Assembly (NCBI GenBank): GCA_016710135.1 | Contig: JADJLM010000005.1 | Span: 62,001 to 126,000 of the forward strand | Length of the DNA: 64,000 bases | Source: Nitrosomonas sp. | GTDB taxonomy: Bacteria; Pseudomonadota; Gammaproteobacteria; Burkholderiales; Nitrosomonadaceae | Reading direction: 5' to 3' | Shown: positions 28,884 through 39,427 of the stretch, one piece after another | Position numbering within the stretch: the stretch's first letter is position 1 | Layout of the letters: each line of letters opens with the position of its first letter | Made by a program: the position numbers and the translations under genes | Notes under the pieces: generated by a model | The model's database searches: none | The model's input: only the letters and a program-made list of their open reading frames with translations | Told to the model about the DNA's origin: nothing

Positions 28884-29217
28884 TTACCTTACGTACCCCA
28901 TTACAATCAGCCCCAGTAGGAATAAACTCAACACCGGCGGGTCTGGTACAGAAGTATTTCCTTGTGTCGTAAAAAATACTAAATTGGTACGATCTCCGGG
29001 TTGGGTAAACTCAACCTCTCCTGGTTCGATCCAAGCAAACTCGTTTATAAATCGCTCTTTCTTGTTCCCAACCAATAAATTCGAAATGATAAAGACCTTC
29101 GGTTAAGGATACGACTGTCGCTGTTTCACCGGGGCTACGATCGCTATCGAAATGACTGACCACTTCTCCACCAATCGTTAAACGAAAGCCATCATCGGTA
29201 AAGCCGTGAATTGCCAT
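28884..29217 (-). pseudogene. 3' half of a PEP-CTERM protein with a PA14-like domain
   Basis: Two overlapping frames join into FTDDGFRLTIGGEVVSHFD, then ATVVSLTEGLYHFEFIGWEQ and, after a one-base shift near 29050, INEFAWIEPGEVEFTQPG, ending in the sorting tail VPDPPVLSLFLLGLIVMG with a terminal Arg. The PEP-CTERM tail directs export by exosortase. The 5' half is missing here: a stop codon lies directly upstream. A matching 5' half is at 41705-41955. Confidence 0.7.
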
Positions 29218-29287
29218 AGAAGCTCATGATCGTCTATTATTCAAGTTCTTTACAAAACCCTATTTCTTAAAACTCAAAAACAATTAG

Positions 29288-30973
29288 TTACAAATCACAA
29301 GAAAGACTTTTGCAGAAGTCTCTATTCATCTGAATGTAGCTTTGGTCACGGCAAACAGATTTATCTGACGAGCAAATTCCCTCTGCTGCTACATCACCAG
29401 TAAAGTAATTGCTTAGATATTCATTAAAAGGAATCTGGTTCGTATTGTTCAATTGTTCATATTTACGAATGGATTCCTGAGCCTGCCAATCGAATTGTTT
29501 TCTTGTCGAATCGTTGAGTACGGTATGCTTGAAATACTGCGTGTGTTCTTGTGACTTCTGCAACACGAGTTCAGTAACTGATAGTTTCTGATCATGCATT
29601 GTTGAAAGCATTCTCGCTGAAGCTGTTAGTGCGGGATAGCGAATAGCCTCTATCTGCTTTTGTAATGCTTTTGTATAAGGATAGTTGCTATTGCCATTAT
29701 CCAGCATTTCGCAAACTGGCTGTATTTCCTGACATAGCTCTAATGCCCAATGCTGTAAGAAAATTTCTTGTTCGTTATTGAACAATTTAAGTGATGGTGT
29801 CCTTCCTTGATTGGCTACTAACAATACATTTTGATTTATCTCTTCGAGTTGCTTTGTGTCATGACGAGGACTTTCCTGAAGTAAACAAAATAAATTAAAC
29901 GCCTCAAGAAACCGTATTGTTTCAATTGCAATACCCGTCGGCTCAAAAATATCAATATCTAGCGATCGTAATTCAACATATTGAATACCCTTATACTTTA
30001 AAGCTTGAATTGGCCGCTCATTAGAGATCGTTGGTTGTTTCGGACGTACAGAAGTATAATGCTCGTTTTCAATTTGCAAGAAACTGGTACTCAGTTGCCG
30101 ATATTGTCCGCGTACTTTTACACCGACCCTTTCATAGTCTAAATAAGGTATCGATGTTGCTTTACACAAATCACTAATGTAATCCTCAATACTGTTAAAA
30201 GAAATGTGAAACATTCTTTGCACGGGGTTAACATACCCTATTTCACTCATTCTTAAGGATGTTGCATAGGGTTTGTAATAGGTTGTTTTAAGAAATTTCT
30301 CAAATGTACTAGCACAAGCCAAATCGCGGTTTTCGATAAAGCTTTTACTGACTGCCGGGGATGAGCCAAATAAGAAAAGAATAAGCCAGCCATATCGTTG
30401 CATATTTCTGATCATGCCCATATAAGCATTCGTCTTAAATGATTGCAGATTACCGTTGTCTCCCATCAATTGCTGATATCCCGGCCAGAACGCTTCTGGA
30501 GGCGAATAGTTGAAATGAATGCCTGCAATAACTTGCATACAACGACCATAACGATGACTCAAGCCTTCCCGGTAAATACGTTTCATTTTTCCTGCATTGG
30601 AAGATCCGTATGTGGCAATTGGAATTGCCATGTTATGTAAATCGCCCACGGGCATGCTTGCTGATAACATCAGTTCATCGCCAATATTGGTACAAACATA
30701 CTTATGCAGGTCAATTAAATAACTTGCTAGCTCATTTTCGTCCGACACTGCTGGTGTTATTAACTCCAATAATGCTTCGGAATAGTCTGTAGTTATGTGC
30801 GGATGTGTTAATGCAGCGCCTAATGAAATCGGATGAGGTGCTGATGATATGGTGCCCTCCTGAGTAATCCTAAGACCTTCTTTCTCGATTCCCTTGAGTC
30901 CATGAATTAATAAGGGCCTAAGTGTTTTATCAATAAATGACGTGCAATACCTTTGGGAAATGTATTTTGACAT
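29288..30973 (-). CDS. gshA: Glutamate-cysteine ligase
   Basis: About 561 residues from the ATG at 30973, which has CGGAGAG upstream; the frame extends 24 codons further, but without a better site. It fits the proteobacterial GshA type: GIEKEGLRI near the start, ITTDYSEALLELITP, GIHFNYSPP and YVELRSLDIDIFEP. It makes gamma-glutamylcysteine, the first step to glutathione. A glutathione S-transferase gene lies about 0.5 kb upstream, a plausible functional neighbour. gshB is not in the window. Confidence 0.93.
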   Translation of the reverse strand: MSKYISQRYCTSFIDKTLRPLLIHGLKGIEKEGLRITQEGTISSAPHPISLGAALTHPHITTDYSEALLELITPAVSDENELASYLIDLHKYVCTNIGDELMLSASMPVGDLHNMAIPIATYGSSNAGKMKRIYREGLSHRYGRCMQVIAGIHFNYSPPEAFWPGYQQLMGDNGNLQSFKTNAYMGMIRNMQRYGWLILFLFGSSPAVSKSFIENRDLACASTFEKFLKTTYYKPYATSLRMSEIGYVNPVQRMFHISFNSIEDYISDLCKATSIPYLDYERVGVKVRGQYRQLSTSFLQIENEHYTSVRPKQPTISNERPIQALKYKGIQYVELRSLDIDIFEPTGIAIETIRFLEAFNLFCLLQESPRHDTKQLEEINQNVLLVANQGRTPSLKLFNNEQEIFLQHWALELCQEIQPVCEMLDNGNSNYPYTKALQKQIEAIRYPALTASARMLSTMHDQKLSVTELVLQKSQEHTQYFKHTVLNDSTRKQFDWQAQESIRKYEQLNNTNQIPFNEYLSNYFTGDVAAEGICSSDKSVCRDQSYIQMNRDFCKSLSCDL

Positions 30974-31144
30974 TTTCTCTCCGAGAATTTGTTGGTTGTC
31001 AGTAAGGTTGTGAGAATGAGAGCGCTTAGTAATTTCTAGTCTCAAGATCTAGGTATATAAATAGCTTTCTAATAAATCACTAAAACCTTTATAACAATTT
31101 ATCTGAGCAATGCGATCGATAAAAAGTGCTTGCACACAACAATG

Positions 31145-31309
31145 CTAAGGTAGCGCCGAAGATTTTATGCCACCACGTTTGATCGAACGCAACATGGCTT
31201 TTTCGATCAGGTAGGCAATAACCATCATTGCCACACCAACCAGCCGGCGTTCCATTTTTCGAATGAAATGCCTTTTAGGGGTCGTATTTGTGGAAGCGCC
31301 GCTCATCAT
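31145..31309 (-). CDS. Small basic membrane-type ORF (54 residues)
   Basis: A short frame starting MMSGASTNTTPKRHFIRKME, with a hydrophobic centre LVGVAMMVIAYLIEKAML and basic flanks, ending GGIKSSALP. Base composition is higher in GC than the flanks, and the frame is clean. The ribosome site is weak. It is not recognised as a known family. The rest of the 31046-31497 gap shows nothing else. Confidence 0.4.
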   Translation of the reverse strand: MMSGASTNTTPKRHFIRKMERRLVGVAMMVIAYLIEKAMLRSIKRGGIKSSALP

Positions 31310-31497
31310 AGATCTATTATCGATTAAAGAGTGTATAAGAAAAAATAAATGCCACTTTTTCTACAATTATTATGTGCAAACCGGATGTCTAGGCGAGTAA
31401 GTCACTGAATGATAAAATGTCTCCCGGAAGAGACCCTTTATTCCTTGCGAAAACATGGTAGATACAAATCCATATTCCACATAGCAGTATGTGTGAG

Positions 31498-32295
31498 TCA
31501 GACTTCACGCCCGAATAGCCCTCCAAGGATTCGTCTGTCGATATGCTTGTCAAGATAGGCCGCACCAAACCCTCCGAAGAGTTCCTTCTTCGTAACATCC
31601 AGTTCCAATTCTTTAGCCGCCAGTATTTTCCGGGTAGAAGGACGCTCGCACATGGCATCGTAAAACGTCTGTAATGCTGGATCGTCTCGAAACAAATGCA
31701 TCTCGGGTATTTCGAACAATTCAGAAAACATTTGGCTAAGCTCGAGCGTGTAGAACAACTGGAAATCTGGCAGAAAAGGTTCTTTGCCAAGTAGGAACGG
31801 CTCCATTTTCGAACCATTAACCAGTCGGGGCAGCCACATTTTGCTCAGCAAGACAGAAAACAGATTATAAATATGCGCTTCTTTTTCAATTTTGAGTTTC
31901 CATGCTTTTGGAAAATATCCGCTGACAACGAACCAGTTGAAGAATGGACCCGCTATGGAGAAAGTGATGAAGTCATTCTTGGCATCGACCTCTGCACAGA
32001 GCATCGGATCATCAATAGGATAAAACTTTCGTGCTTCTGGGTAGATTCTCGCGAGATAACGACAGATTGCGTGACTTTCCGAAATATCAATACCATTGAC
32101 ATCCCTAAGAGTGGGAATTTTCCCAAGAGGATTTCGTTCTATGTGCTCTGGCGTGAGCGTGCTCCCTTGAAACGGAGACACGCGTTCATAACGATAAGTT
32201 AGACCGGTTTCCGAGAGGAGGTGCGCAACTTGACTCATATAAGGTGAGAGCCAGAATCCGTACAGCGTGCGCTCGACATTTGATTGATCGTACAT
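31498..32295 (-). CDS. Glutathione S-transferase family protein
   Basis: A 265-residue protein with an N-terminal thioredoxin-like domain (LYGFWLSPYMSQVAHLLSET, then NPLGKIPTLRD and ISESHAICRYLA) and an all-helical C-terminal domain. The NPLGKIP cis-Pro and ESHAI motifs bind glutathione. An extra C-terminal segment of about 40 residues is unusual. It is downstream of the HxlR regulator (about 100 bp) and probably its target. Confidence 0.88.
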   Translation of the reverse strand: MYDQSNVERTLYGFWLSPYMSQVAHLLSETGLTYRYERVSPFQGSTLTPEHIERNPLGKIPTLRDVNGIDISESHAICRYLARIYPEARKFYPIDDPMLCAEVDAKNDFITFSIAGPFFNWFVVSGYFPKAWKLKIEKEAHIYNLFSVLLSKMWLPRLVNGSKMEPFLLGKEPFLPDFQLFYTLELSQMFSELFEIPEMHLFRDDPALQTFYDAMCERPSTRKILAAKELELDVTKKELFGGFGAAYLDKHIDRRILGGLFGREV

Positions 32296-32399
32296 GGCGT
32301 ATTATTCCTTCTGCATTGCAGTTTAATGTTAAGTAGGTGCCTTATTGATGGTACGCGTGCTCTGGGTAGTAGCGCCAAAGGTATCCCAGTAATATTCAG

Positions 32400-32849
32400 T
32401 TACAATAAACATCTACCCTCCATTTCTTTATTCGCTTCATTCTCTTTATGCAGAGAGCGTCGTATCTCCGCCATGAACTCCACTGGATCCTGTTCGAATC
32501 GTTGAACCAAACTTTCGTGCGCGTTACTTTCAGGCGCATATTTTGCTCCCCAACGTAAAAGCTCCATAACTGTTGGCACCAAATCCAAGCATTTTTCAGT
32601 AGGTATATAAATAACCTTACGTGCATTAATAGGGTCACGGCGTCGCAAAAGGATGTGATTTTCCTCCAGCTTTTTCAATCGATCAGAAAGAATATTGGTG
32701 GCGATTTTTTCTGGGGAATTCTGAAAATCTCCGAAGTATCGCTTGTGGCGAAGAATAATATCGCGAACAACAAGCAGCGTCCATTTGTCGCCCAATATGT
32801 CTAGGGCACAGCTGATTGGGCATGAGGAGCGACTGATCTGATTCATCAT
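32400..32849 (-). CDS. HxlR-family transcriptional regulator
   Basis: A 149-residue winged-helix regulator. C10 in SSCPISCALDILGDKWTLL is the conserved position that acts as a redox switch in several HxlR proteins. The recognition segment is NILSDRLKKLEENHIL. Its own promoter overlaps an inverted repeat (32906-32924), consistent with autoregulation. Followed by the GST gene, suggesting an electrophile or oxidant response. The promoter and first 14 codons are duplicated at 39.2-39.4 kb. Confidence 0.88.
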   Translation of the reverse strand: MMNQISRSSCPISCALDILGDKWTLLVVRDIILRHKRYFGDFQNSPEKIATNILSDRLKKLEENHILLRRRDPINARKVIYIPTEKCLDLVPTVMELLRWGAKYAPESNAHESLVQRFEQDPVEFMAEIRRSLHKENEANKEMEGRCLL

Positions 32850-33001
32850 AACTTTTACCCTCGCTTACAGATATAGATTAATTTTTTTAATGATTCAAAA
32901 AACAATGCTTGCATTTCACAAGCACTTTAAGTATAACAACTTACTTTTTAATTGCAAGTAATTTCATTAAATAGCGTGAACAAGGCCTTATTCCAATTAC
33001 A
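32816..33001. repeat. Direct repeat R1 (186 bp), left flank of the cyclase/UbiB block
   Basis: Imperfect direct repeat of 39241-39427, beginning TTGGGCATGAGGAGC and ending near TTATTCCAAYTACA. It contains the start codons of hxlR and its promoter and operator. The two copies flank about 6.2 kb. Confidence 0.85.
32906..32957 (-). promoter_or_regulatory. HxlR promoter and candidate operator
   Basis: On the minus strand, -35 TTGCAA (32952-32957), 16 bp, and -10 TATACT (32930-32935). The inverted repeat TGCTTG-N7-CAAGCA (32906-32924) covers the predicted start of transcription. Both elements recur in the second repeat at 39.33-39.38 kb. Confidence 0.6.
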
Positions 33002-33019
33002 GATAGAAATGGATAATAT

Positions 33020-33340
33020 AGCCTTTGTCTTTGGTAGAAGCTATTATGGCACGCAAGGCGTGGAAGAAACTTTCCGAACGCTTAACTGAAGAGGTTGCAG
33101 CCTTTACGGGTCTCACGCCCGCCACGCCTAATGTTTCAGGACGAAGCGCGTTTCGGACACACCAGCAATGTGCAGCACTGTCACTACAAGAAGCCCCATT
33201 GCCCCATGGTATATACCATGCTGACGCAACAATACAGCTATGCCTATAGCGCAACCAGTCCACTGGATTATGTCGAGATCGATCTGTTTAACAAACTGAA
33301 AGCTCCACTGGCTTATAATCTGCTTTGCTTTCTTTAAACT
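33020..33340 (+). pseudogene. IS630-family transposase fragment
   Basis: Part of a DDE transposase: AWKKLSERLTEEVAAF, then in another frame LMFQDEARFGHTSN and QQYSYAYSATSP. LMFQDEARFG holds the first catalytic Asp of the IS630 type. Both ends are missing and the frame changes once. It lies directly beside repeat R1. The next 170 bp hold nothing recognisable. Confidence 0.7.
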
Positions 33341-33516
33341 ATCAATCTAATATCTTTCATGGTCGGTCAGCCGCGTATAATTCATTTGACATTTTCCTTT
33401 GGCAAGTTAAATGAGCAAATATACCTGCTGATCTCTCAACTCAGAAATTTGCACTTATTATACGAACCCGCTCTACATTAGTTTGATTCAGAAATTGGTA
33501 ATCGAGACTAGCGACT

Positions 33517-36500
33517 TCACATACCAAGCTGCCCAAGGGCTGTTTTCGCTTCAATCAAATCGAGATTGTCGGTACGTTCGTTGAATCTGGAATACACAGC
33601 GCTTAAGATACGTTTGCCATCATCCACTTTATTGAGTTTCCTCCACAGCCTGGCTAGACTCGTAGCGACTCGAAGTTCAAGCATTTTTGCACGCTGATCC
33701 TGCGCGATCTTTAAAGCTTCACACAAGCACGCTTCTGCCGTCTGAATCGAGGAGACAGATTGTCCGAGCAGTAGTTCGCCTTTCAGCCGAAGCAGCTCCG
33801 CGCACCAAAACAATTCCCCCGGGAACAGCAAGTTTCTGCGCTTCCTCAATGGCGACCAAGCCTTCGTCAATTTTATTTCTACGCAAATAGAGTTCTGCCA
33901 ACAATGCCCATGTAAACGTGTTGTTGGTACTTGCACCTGTGGTTTGGGTGTCGGAAAGGCCGTTAATTAACTTGGCGAGACCTTCCTCTTGTCCATTTTC
34001 AGCCAATGCCCAACCTTGAAAGGACATTGCCCACGCCAACCCCAATTTAAAAGAATATTGTGTGGAAACTGCAACGGCTTCGTCGGTGAGTTCCTTCGTT
34101 TTCTTCACGTTGCGAAGAGTAGAGTAGAACCAGGAAAGAGATATTAAAGCAAAAACCAGAGTGAATGGGTGTTCCAATTCCCTCGCCATGCCAATCATCT
34201 CCTGCGCTAGTGTTTCAGCTTGATCTACTTCACCCAATATCCATAATGTCCTGGCCAGGAAAATCCCTGCGGTTATTCCGGGATCTTGACCGTAGAAAAA
34301 GATCTGCGAATACTGTTGATTCGGATCATGCAAGGATTTTGCAGCGAACAGATGGGGTCTGGCTTCGTCAAACCGACCCAAAAAGAAATAGGTCACTCCC
34401 AAAGCATGGTGAGCTTCAATCATTAGATCCGGGTTCTGCTCGCGGTGAGCCAGCATATGGAGATTTTCAGCCAAGTCACGCGCATTGGCAAAATGCCCTC
34501 TGACCAGATGGAATGCCCATAATCCACGAATGGCTAGAAACTGGTGCACGGAACTGCTGTGTTCCTGTAACAAATCCTTCGCTCTTCGATAATTGCGCTC
34601 CATGTCGTCGGATGCATATCCTTTGACGGACAGCAAGGGGATTCCACGTGCCAGCAGGAGCTCCAACTCCAAAACATTCCGCTCCGTGCTCTGTGGCAGC
34701 TCCTTTAGCAAATCCAATGTCTTATCAAAATGATTGAGCGCTTCAATATTAGCTGATCGCTCTGCATCTCTACGCGCCGCACGATGCCAATAATCAATTG
34801 CCGAGCCAGTCAAACCCGCCTGCTCATAGTGATAAGCCAGGAGTTCCGGTTCCATGTTCACCCGCTCAGAGAATCGACTCTCTAGGACCTTGGCAATACG
34901 GGCATGAAGTACTCGCCGAGGTTTCCTGGGTAGCGTGCTGTACGCCGCATCTTGAACGAGTGCATGTTTGAAGTAGTATATCGCAAGAGGTATTTCACCT
35001 TCTTGAATAACAAGTCCGGAAGCAACGAACAGGTCGAGCGCATTCTTCAATTCGCTGTCCGACACTTCGACAGTGGCTTGTAGCAACTCGTAGGTGAATT
35101 CACGCCCTATTGCTGCACCAGTTTGGACAATTTCCTTGGCCGACCCCAACCGATCCACCCGTTCCATGAGCAACGCTTGCAGGCTGTCTGGAATGGGCAA
35201 TCCCTTTAACGGGCCCTTCAAGGTAAATGCATCGCTTCCCTCAATCATCAGCCCGGATCCCAGCACATTTTCCGTCAACGTTTCGATATAGAGGGGTATG
35301 CCATCGGCCTTTGCCAAAATCTCCTGCTGCACCTCGGGCGGAAGCACTTTTCCGCCTGTCATCGTCGCAACGAGTTCGGCACTCTGCCGACGTGGCAACC
35401 GACTGAGCGTCAGGGACGTCACGTGACTATATTCCGCCCACACCGGTTTGAATTCGGGTCGAGATGTGATCAACAACAACACGCGCATCTGCCGGATGCG
35501 GCCAATGATTCGCGTCATGAGTTCCAGCGTTGTTGGATCAAGCCAATGGGCATCTTCCACAGTAAACAACAGTGGGCAGCGATCGGCCAGCCTTTGTAGC
35601 TGGTGCACGAGTGCTTCCAGCGTCATGTCTTTGCGTTTTTCGGATGACACATTGAGCGACGGGTACCGATGATCTCCCTGGATCGAAAGCAGATCCGCCA
35701 GCAATGAAACCGTTTCCTGGTTGTCGATTCCGCTTTCGATAGCCAGTGCATCGAGCTTATTCAGTTGTACCTGGGTACTGTCCTGACTTGCCAGTCCCGC
35801 TGCCTGCCGCAGAAAATTGATCGCCGGATAGAGCGCCGTATTGATATGGTACGGCGAGCATTGGAATTGAATTGTCTGATACCGCTCATTTACGAGGTCG
35901 TCACACAAGCTACGTGCGATTCTCGATTTTCCAATGCCGGCCTCGCCACACAGGAGCACGACCTGTCCTTCGCCGCTAGCAGCTTCGTGCCAGCGGCCCA
36001 ATAAGAGCGAGATTTCTTGTTCTCTACCAATGAATTTGGTTAATAGGTCGGATCGATAGGATTCAAAACGGCTGGTTGACAACCTGACGCTCAGAACCTG
36101 CCAAGCTTGGATAGGTGTGTCGAATCCTTTCAGCGAAAAAACACCAAGATTCAAGAATTCGAATTCATTTCCGACAAGCCGTCTCGTCACCGGATCAATG
36201 ATAAATTGATCCGGTTTAGCCAGAGCTTGGAGGCGGGCGGCGAGATTTGGAGTTTCACCGAACACTGTCCGTTCCTTTGCAGTACCCTGTCCCATTAGCT
36301 CGCCGACCATGACTGGACCAGTAGCGATCCCGATTCGTGCGGCAATACCAAACTGTGGATGGGGATTATCTAGATTAAGCGCCTTCACCGTATCTAGAAT
36401 AGCCAATCCAGCATGTACCGCTCGTTCTGCATCATTTTCATGAGCACGGGGATACCCAAAATAAACCAACATCCCATCCCCCATGTATTTTGCAATATAG

Positions 36501-36910
36501 CCATTGAACCGACCAATCGTTTGGCTACAGGCGTCTAAAAATAGCCGGATCACATCCTGAAGGTCTTCAGGGTCCAACTGGCGGGATAGTGCTGTCGAAT
36601 CCACAAGATCACAAAACATCACCGTCAGCTGGCGACGCCCTGCTTGCTCCTGCCCGAGAGGAAATAGTTGTTCTTCCGGAATGACGCCGACGGGCATAGA
36701 GTCCGAGCCCATAACTTCAGCGTTCTGTGACAATTGAGCAATCGCGCGCAAGAGTTTTTTTCGATGCCCCAGCAAAATACCCAGCGCCTCCAAATCGCCC
36801 TCATTCAGCTCAGGAAGGACATCCCAAGTGATCGCATTATGCTGAAACGACTCGCGATATATACCGAGATCAAGGTTATCCAGCCATACTGATACACGAT
36901 CATTCGTCAT
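33517..36910 (-). CDS. SAM domain / class III cyclase / AAA ATPase / TPR signalling protein, frameshifted near the C-terminus
   Basis: About 1130 residues once joined. Order: SAM domain (residues 1-65), class III nucleotide cyclase (about 90-275, with FCDLVDSTAL and KYMGDGMLVYFG metal sites and NLAARLQ), an AAA/STAND ATPase (VVLLCGEAGIGKSRIAR Walker A and LLFTVEDAHWLD), then TPR-like helices. The open frame runs 33719-36922; a one-base shift in the CCCGGGGGAA run near 33820 moves it to the frame ending at 33517 (ALGQLGM). ATG at 36910 is preferred. The GC content is visibly higher than in the chromosomal genes, suggesting transfer. Confidence 0.85.
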
Positions 36911-37022
36911 AGCGATGAGCAATACCAGTGATGGTTATTTCGGTCCGTCATGGGCAGGACTAACCGTATTAAGCGTAAAAAGTTACTCATTGCGAATTGT
37001 AATCCTTCAATCGAAAATTGAT

Positions 37023-39257
37023 TCATGATGAACGGTACTTCCACAAATCGATTACCAGACCAAGGATCAACAGACCTGCGACGACTCCGAATGTTATCGG
37101 TACCCACTCGGCAACAACTGTCGAAATAGCCGTGAATCCGCTGGTCAGGATACTTGCTGCAGCGATCAAGCCAAGTGTCAGCCGCCGCCCCGTATGACGC
37201 ACTATATTTTCAAGCGAATTAGCCCGAAAATTCACCGCAAGCTTTGGACCGCCAGGGCGGACACCAACGAGACTTTCGACTGCCTCAACCATGCGTAGAG
37301 CCCGTGCTCCGAACTTCTGCGATTGAAACATCAGTGCCTTTGGACTTAGTGGGGCACCCATGCGCTTGACCATCAAACGCATCAGGTACTTGCCTGCCAC
37401 GTCGTAAGGATCGAGTGTTGGATCAAGCTCGGCAGTCGCTAGTTGCACCTGTGCGAGTGCTTTGATGGCAAGCGTGAGCGAATCTGGTAGCGACACCCTG
37501 TGTCGTAACGAGACCGCACTCATCTCCTGCAGAAGTGGCCCAATCTGCATCTCGGCAAGCGAGGCGGTACGATATTTTGCCATTACCTCCCCAATCTCGC
37601 TCTGAAATCGAGCCACATCGAGATTGTCGCTATTGGCGGTGCTCGTCATCATCAATGTGACATCGGTAAGAAATCCGGCATCTTCCTGCCATAAAGCCAT
37701 CAACATTAACAGGAGATGCTCACGAAGGTCAGCTCCTACTGTGCCGACCATTCCGAAATCGAGAAAATAGATGCAGTCCTTCCACCACATCAGATTACCT
37801 GGATGGGGATCGGCATGAAAGAAACCATCGACGATGATCTGTTTGTAGTAGCTCTCCAACAGTTGCCGAGCAGCCTGGACACGTTCTGGACCAACTGGCG
37901 CCTGCTTAATTGGTATTCCTTGAATTTCTTCCATCACCAATAAGCGGGATGTGGATAACTCTCTATGTACGCTGGGTACGGCAAGGTGATCATAGTCTGC
38001 GACCACCGTCCGCATCCGCTCGATGTTGTCGGCTTCCTGGCGGAAGTCGAGTTCACGATGGAGCGAGGTAGAGAGGTGTTTGAACACAGCCTCCATATCA
38101 ATCACCTGAGTGAGCGCAGGACGCTTTCCGACTTTCTCCGCAAACACCTTGAGCAGGGCGAGATCTTGTTCGATATCAGCACGGGCGGTGGATCGCTGAA
38201 CCTTGATCACGACTCGATCCCCGTTCTCAAGTGTTGCACGATGAACCTGAGCGATTGTGCCGGCAGCGAGTGGTTCTGGGTCGATCGATTTGAACACATC
38301 CTCCCACGGCACGCCCAATTCCTGCTCCGAGACCCGGACGACTTCGCTCTCAGCCATGGGCGGCATGTGGCTCTGCAATAGGGTAAGTTCCTCAATATAC
38401 TCTGTCGGAAGGAGATCCGGGCGAGTTGACAACACCTGCCCGAGTTTCGAGAATATCGGACCCAATTCTTCCAAGGCAGCACGTAAGCGCTTGGCCTGCC
38501 GACGGCGGACAGACATGTCCGGCTCATCGGATTGACCAAACAATTCTGTGAGGCCATGTTTTGCCATCACGGTTACGATATGCGTCGCACGCGTTATCAG
38601 TCGAGGCTCGGGAGACAAAGATTCGCTTTTAGGTAAGTGCGCTCGCACCGAACCTGAAACAGACGCATCAGTTGATGGCAAGGTGTTCACGATAATCACG
38701 GTACAGTGTGCATTGTGACTGATGCGATTCGGTACGTTGCCAAGCAAAAACTCCTTTCGTCCCGCCATGCCAAAATTGCCGACAACCAGGACATCGATTG
38801 CCTCTTGCGCGGCGGTGCGAACGATCGCTAATGCCGGATCGACATCAATAACGATCAAAGCATGACCACGCTCCCCCGCGACCTGTCGTACGAGGCGTGC
38901 CAAGTCATTGTTGGCGGCAGCTGCGCGTGTGCGTTCGGCTTCGCCGAATTCTGTGACGGACGGATATTGCGGCACCACCACTTGTACCACAAACAGCTCT
39001 GCGTCGTAGTGGTCGGCGAACTCGGCGGCCCAATAGACGGCCTGGTCGGCGGTTTCGGAATGGTCGGTTCCTACCATCACACGTCGTATGACGACATTAC
39101 TCTCTAGATGATTTTCATAAACATAGCGAACCGCTTGTTTAGTCAGGACAGGATCGGCAGCATTACAAGACCAGTTATTTGTAGCAGGATTGAAGTATCC
39201 TACAGATCTGTCTTGTTCATTTGGCCTATCCGCTAACTTATTGGGCATGAGGAGCAA
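37023..39257 (-). CDS. Universal stress protein fused to an ABC1/UbiB-type atypical kinase
   Basis: A 744-residue fusion. N-terminal UspA domain (about 55-195: VMVGTDHSETADQAV and VGNFGMAGRKEFLLGNVPNRI, the ATP loop GN-X9-G). Then the UbiB kinase (about 240-640): FSKLGQVLSTRPDLLP, AAGTIAQVHRA, VVIKVQ with the catalytic Lys, FFHADPHPGNLM and LDFGMVG. Two C-terminal membrane segments end the chain. Neighbours suggest a stress-signalling unit with the cyclase. Its frame starts inside repeat R2 (residues 1-8), so the true start may lie further in. Family members act in ubiquinone synthesis or lipid-linked regulation; the function here is inferred. Confidence 0.85.
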   Translation of the reverse strand: MLLMPNKLADRPNEQDRSVGYFNPATNNWSCNAADPVLTKQAVRYVYENHLESNVVIRRVMVGTDHSETADQAVYWAAEFADHYDAELFVVQVVVPQYPSVTEFGEAERTRAAAANNDLARLVRQVAGERGHALIVIDVDPALAIVRTAAQEAIDVLVVGNFGMAGRKEFLLGNVPNRISHNAHCTVIIVNTLPSTDASVSGSVRAHLPKSESLSPEPRLITRATHIVTVMAKHGLTELFGQSDEPDMSVRRRQAKRLRAALEELGPIFSKLGQVLSTRPDLLPTEYIEELTLLQSHMPPMAESEVVRVSEQELGVPWEDVFKSIDPEPLAAGTIAQVHRATLENGDRVVIKVQRSTARADIEQDLALLKVFAEKVGKRPALTQVIDMEAVFKHLSTSLHRELDFRQEADNIERMRTVVADYDHLAVPSVHRELSTSRLLVMEEIQGIPIKQAPVGPERVQAARQLLESYYKQIIVDGFFHADPHPGNLMWWKDCIYFLDFGMVGTVGADLREHLLLMLMALWQEDAGFLTDVTLMMTSTANSDNLDVARFQSEIGEVMAKYRTASLAEMQIGPLLQEMSAVSLRHRVSLPDSLTLAIKALAQVQLATAELDPTLDPYDVAGKYLMRLMVKRMGAPLSPKALMFQSQKFGARALRMVEAVESLVGVRPGGPKLAVNFRANSLENIVRHTGRRLTLGLIAAASILTSGFTAISTVVAEWVPITFGVVAGLLILGLVIDLWKYRSS

Positions 39258-39427
39258 CTGATCTGGTTTATCATAACTTTTCCCCTTGTCTACAGATATA
39301 GATTAATTTTTTTTAATGATTCAAAAAATAATGATTGCATTTAGCAAGCATTCTAAGTATAACAACTTACTTTTCAATTGCAAGCAATTTCATTGAACAG
39401 CGTGAACTACATCTTATTCCAACTACA
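39241..39427. repeat. Direct repeat R2 (187 bp) with a second HxlR-type promoter
   Basis: Second copy of the hxlR upstream region. It keeps -35 TTGCAA (39378-39383) and -10 TATACT (39356-39361) with 16-bp spacing, and an inverted repeat AATGATTGC-N5-GCAAGCATT (39330-39352). It also keeps a truncated hxlR start (MINQISCSSCPIS, then stop). Read leftwards it leads into the UspA-UbiB gene. Confidence 0.85.

Noticed and set aside
31389..31817. A 142-codon minus-strand frame overlapping the GST gene
   Set aside because: It is the GST gene read in another frame; composition is rich in Ser, Cys and Arg and has no domain.
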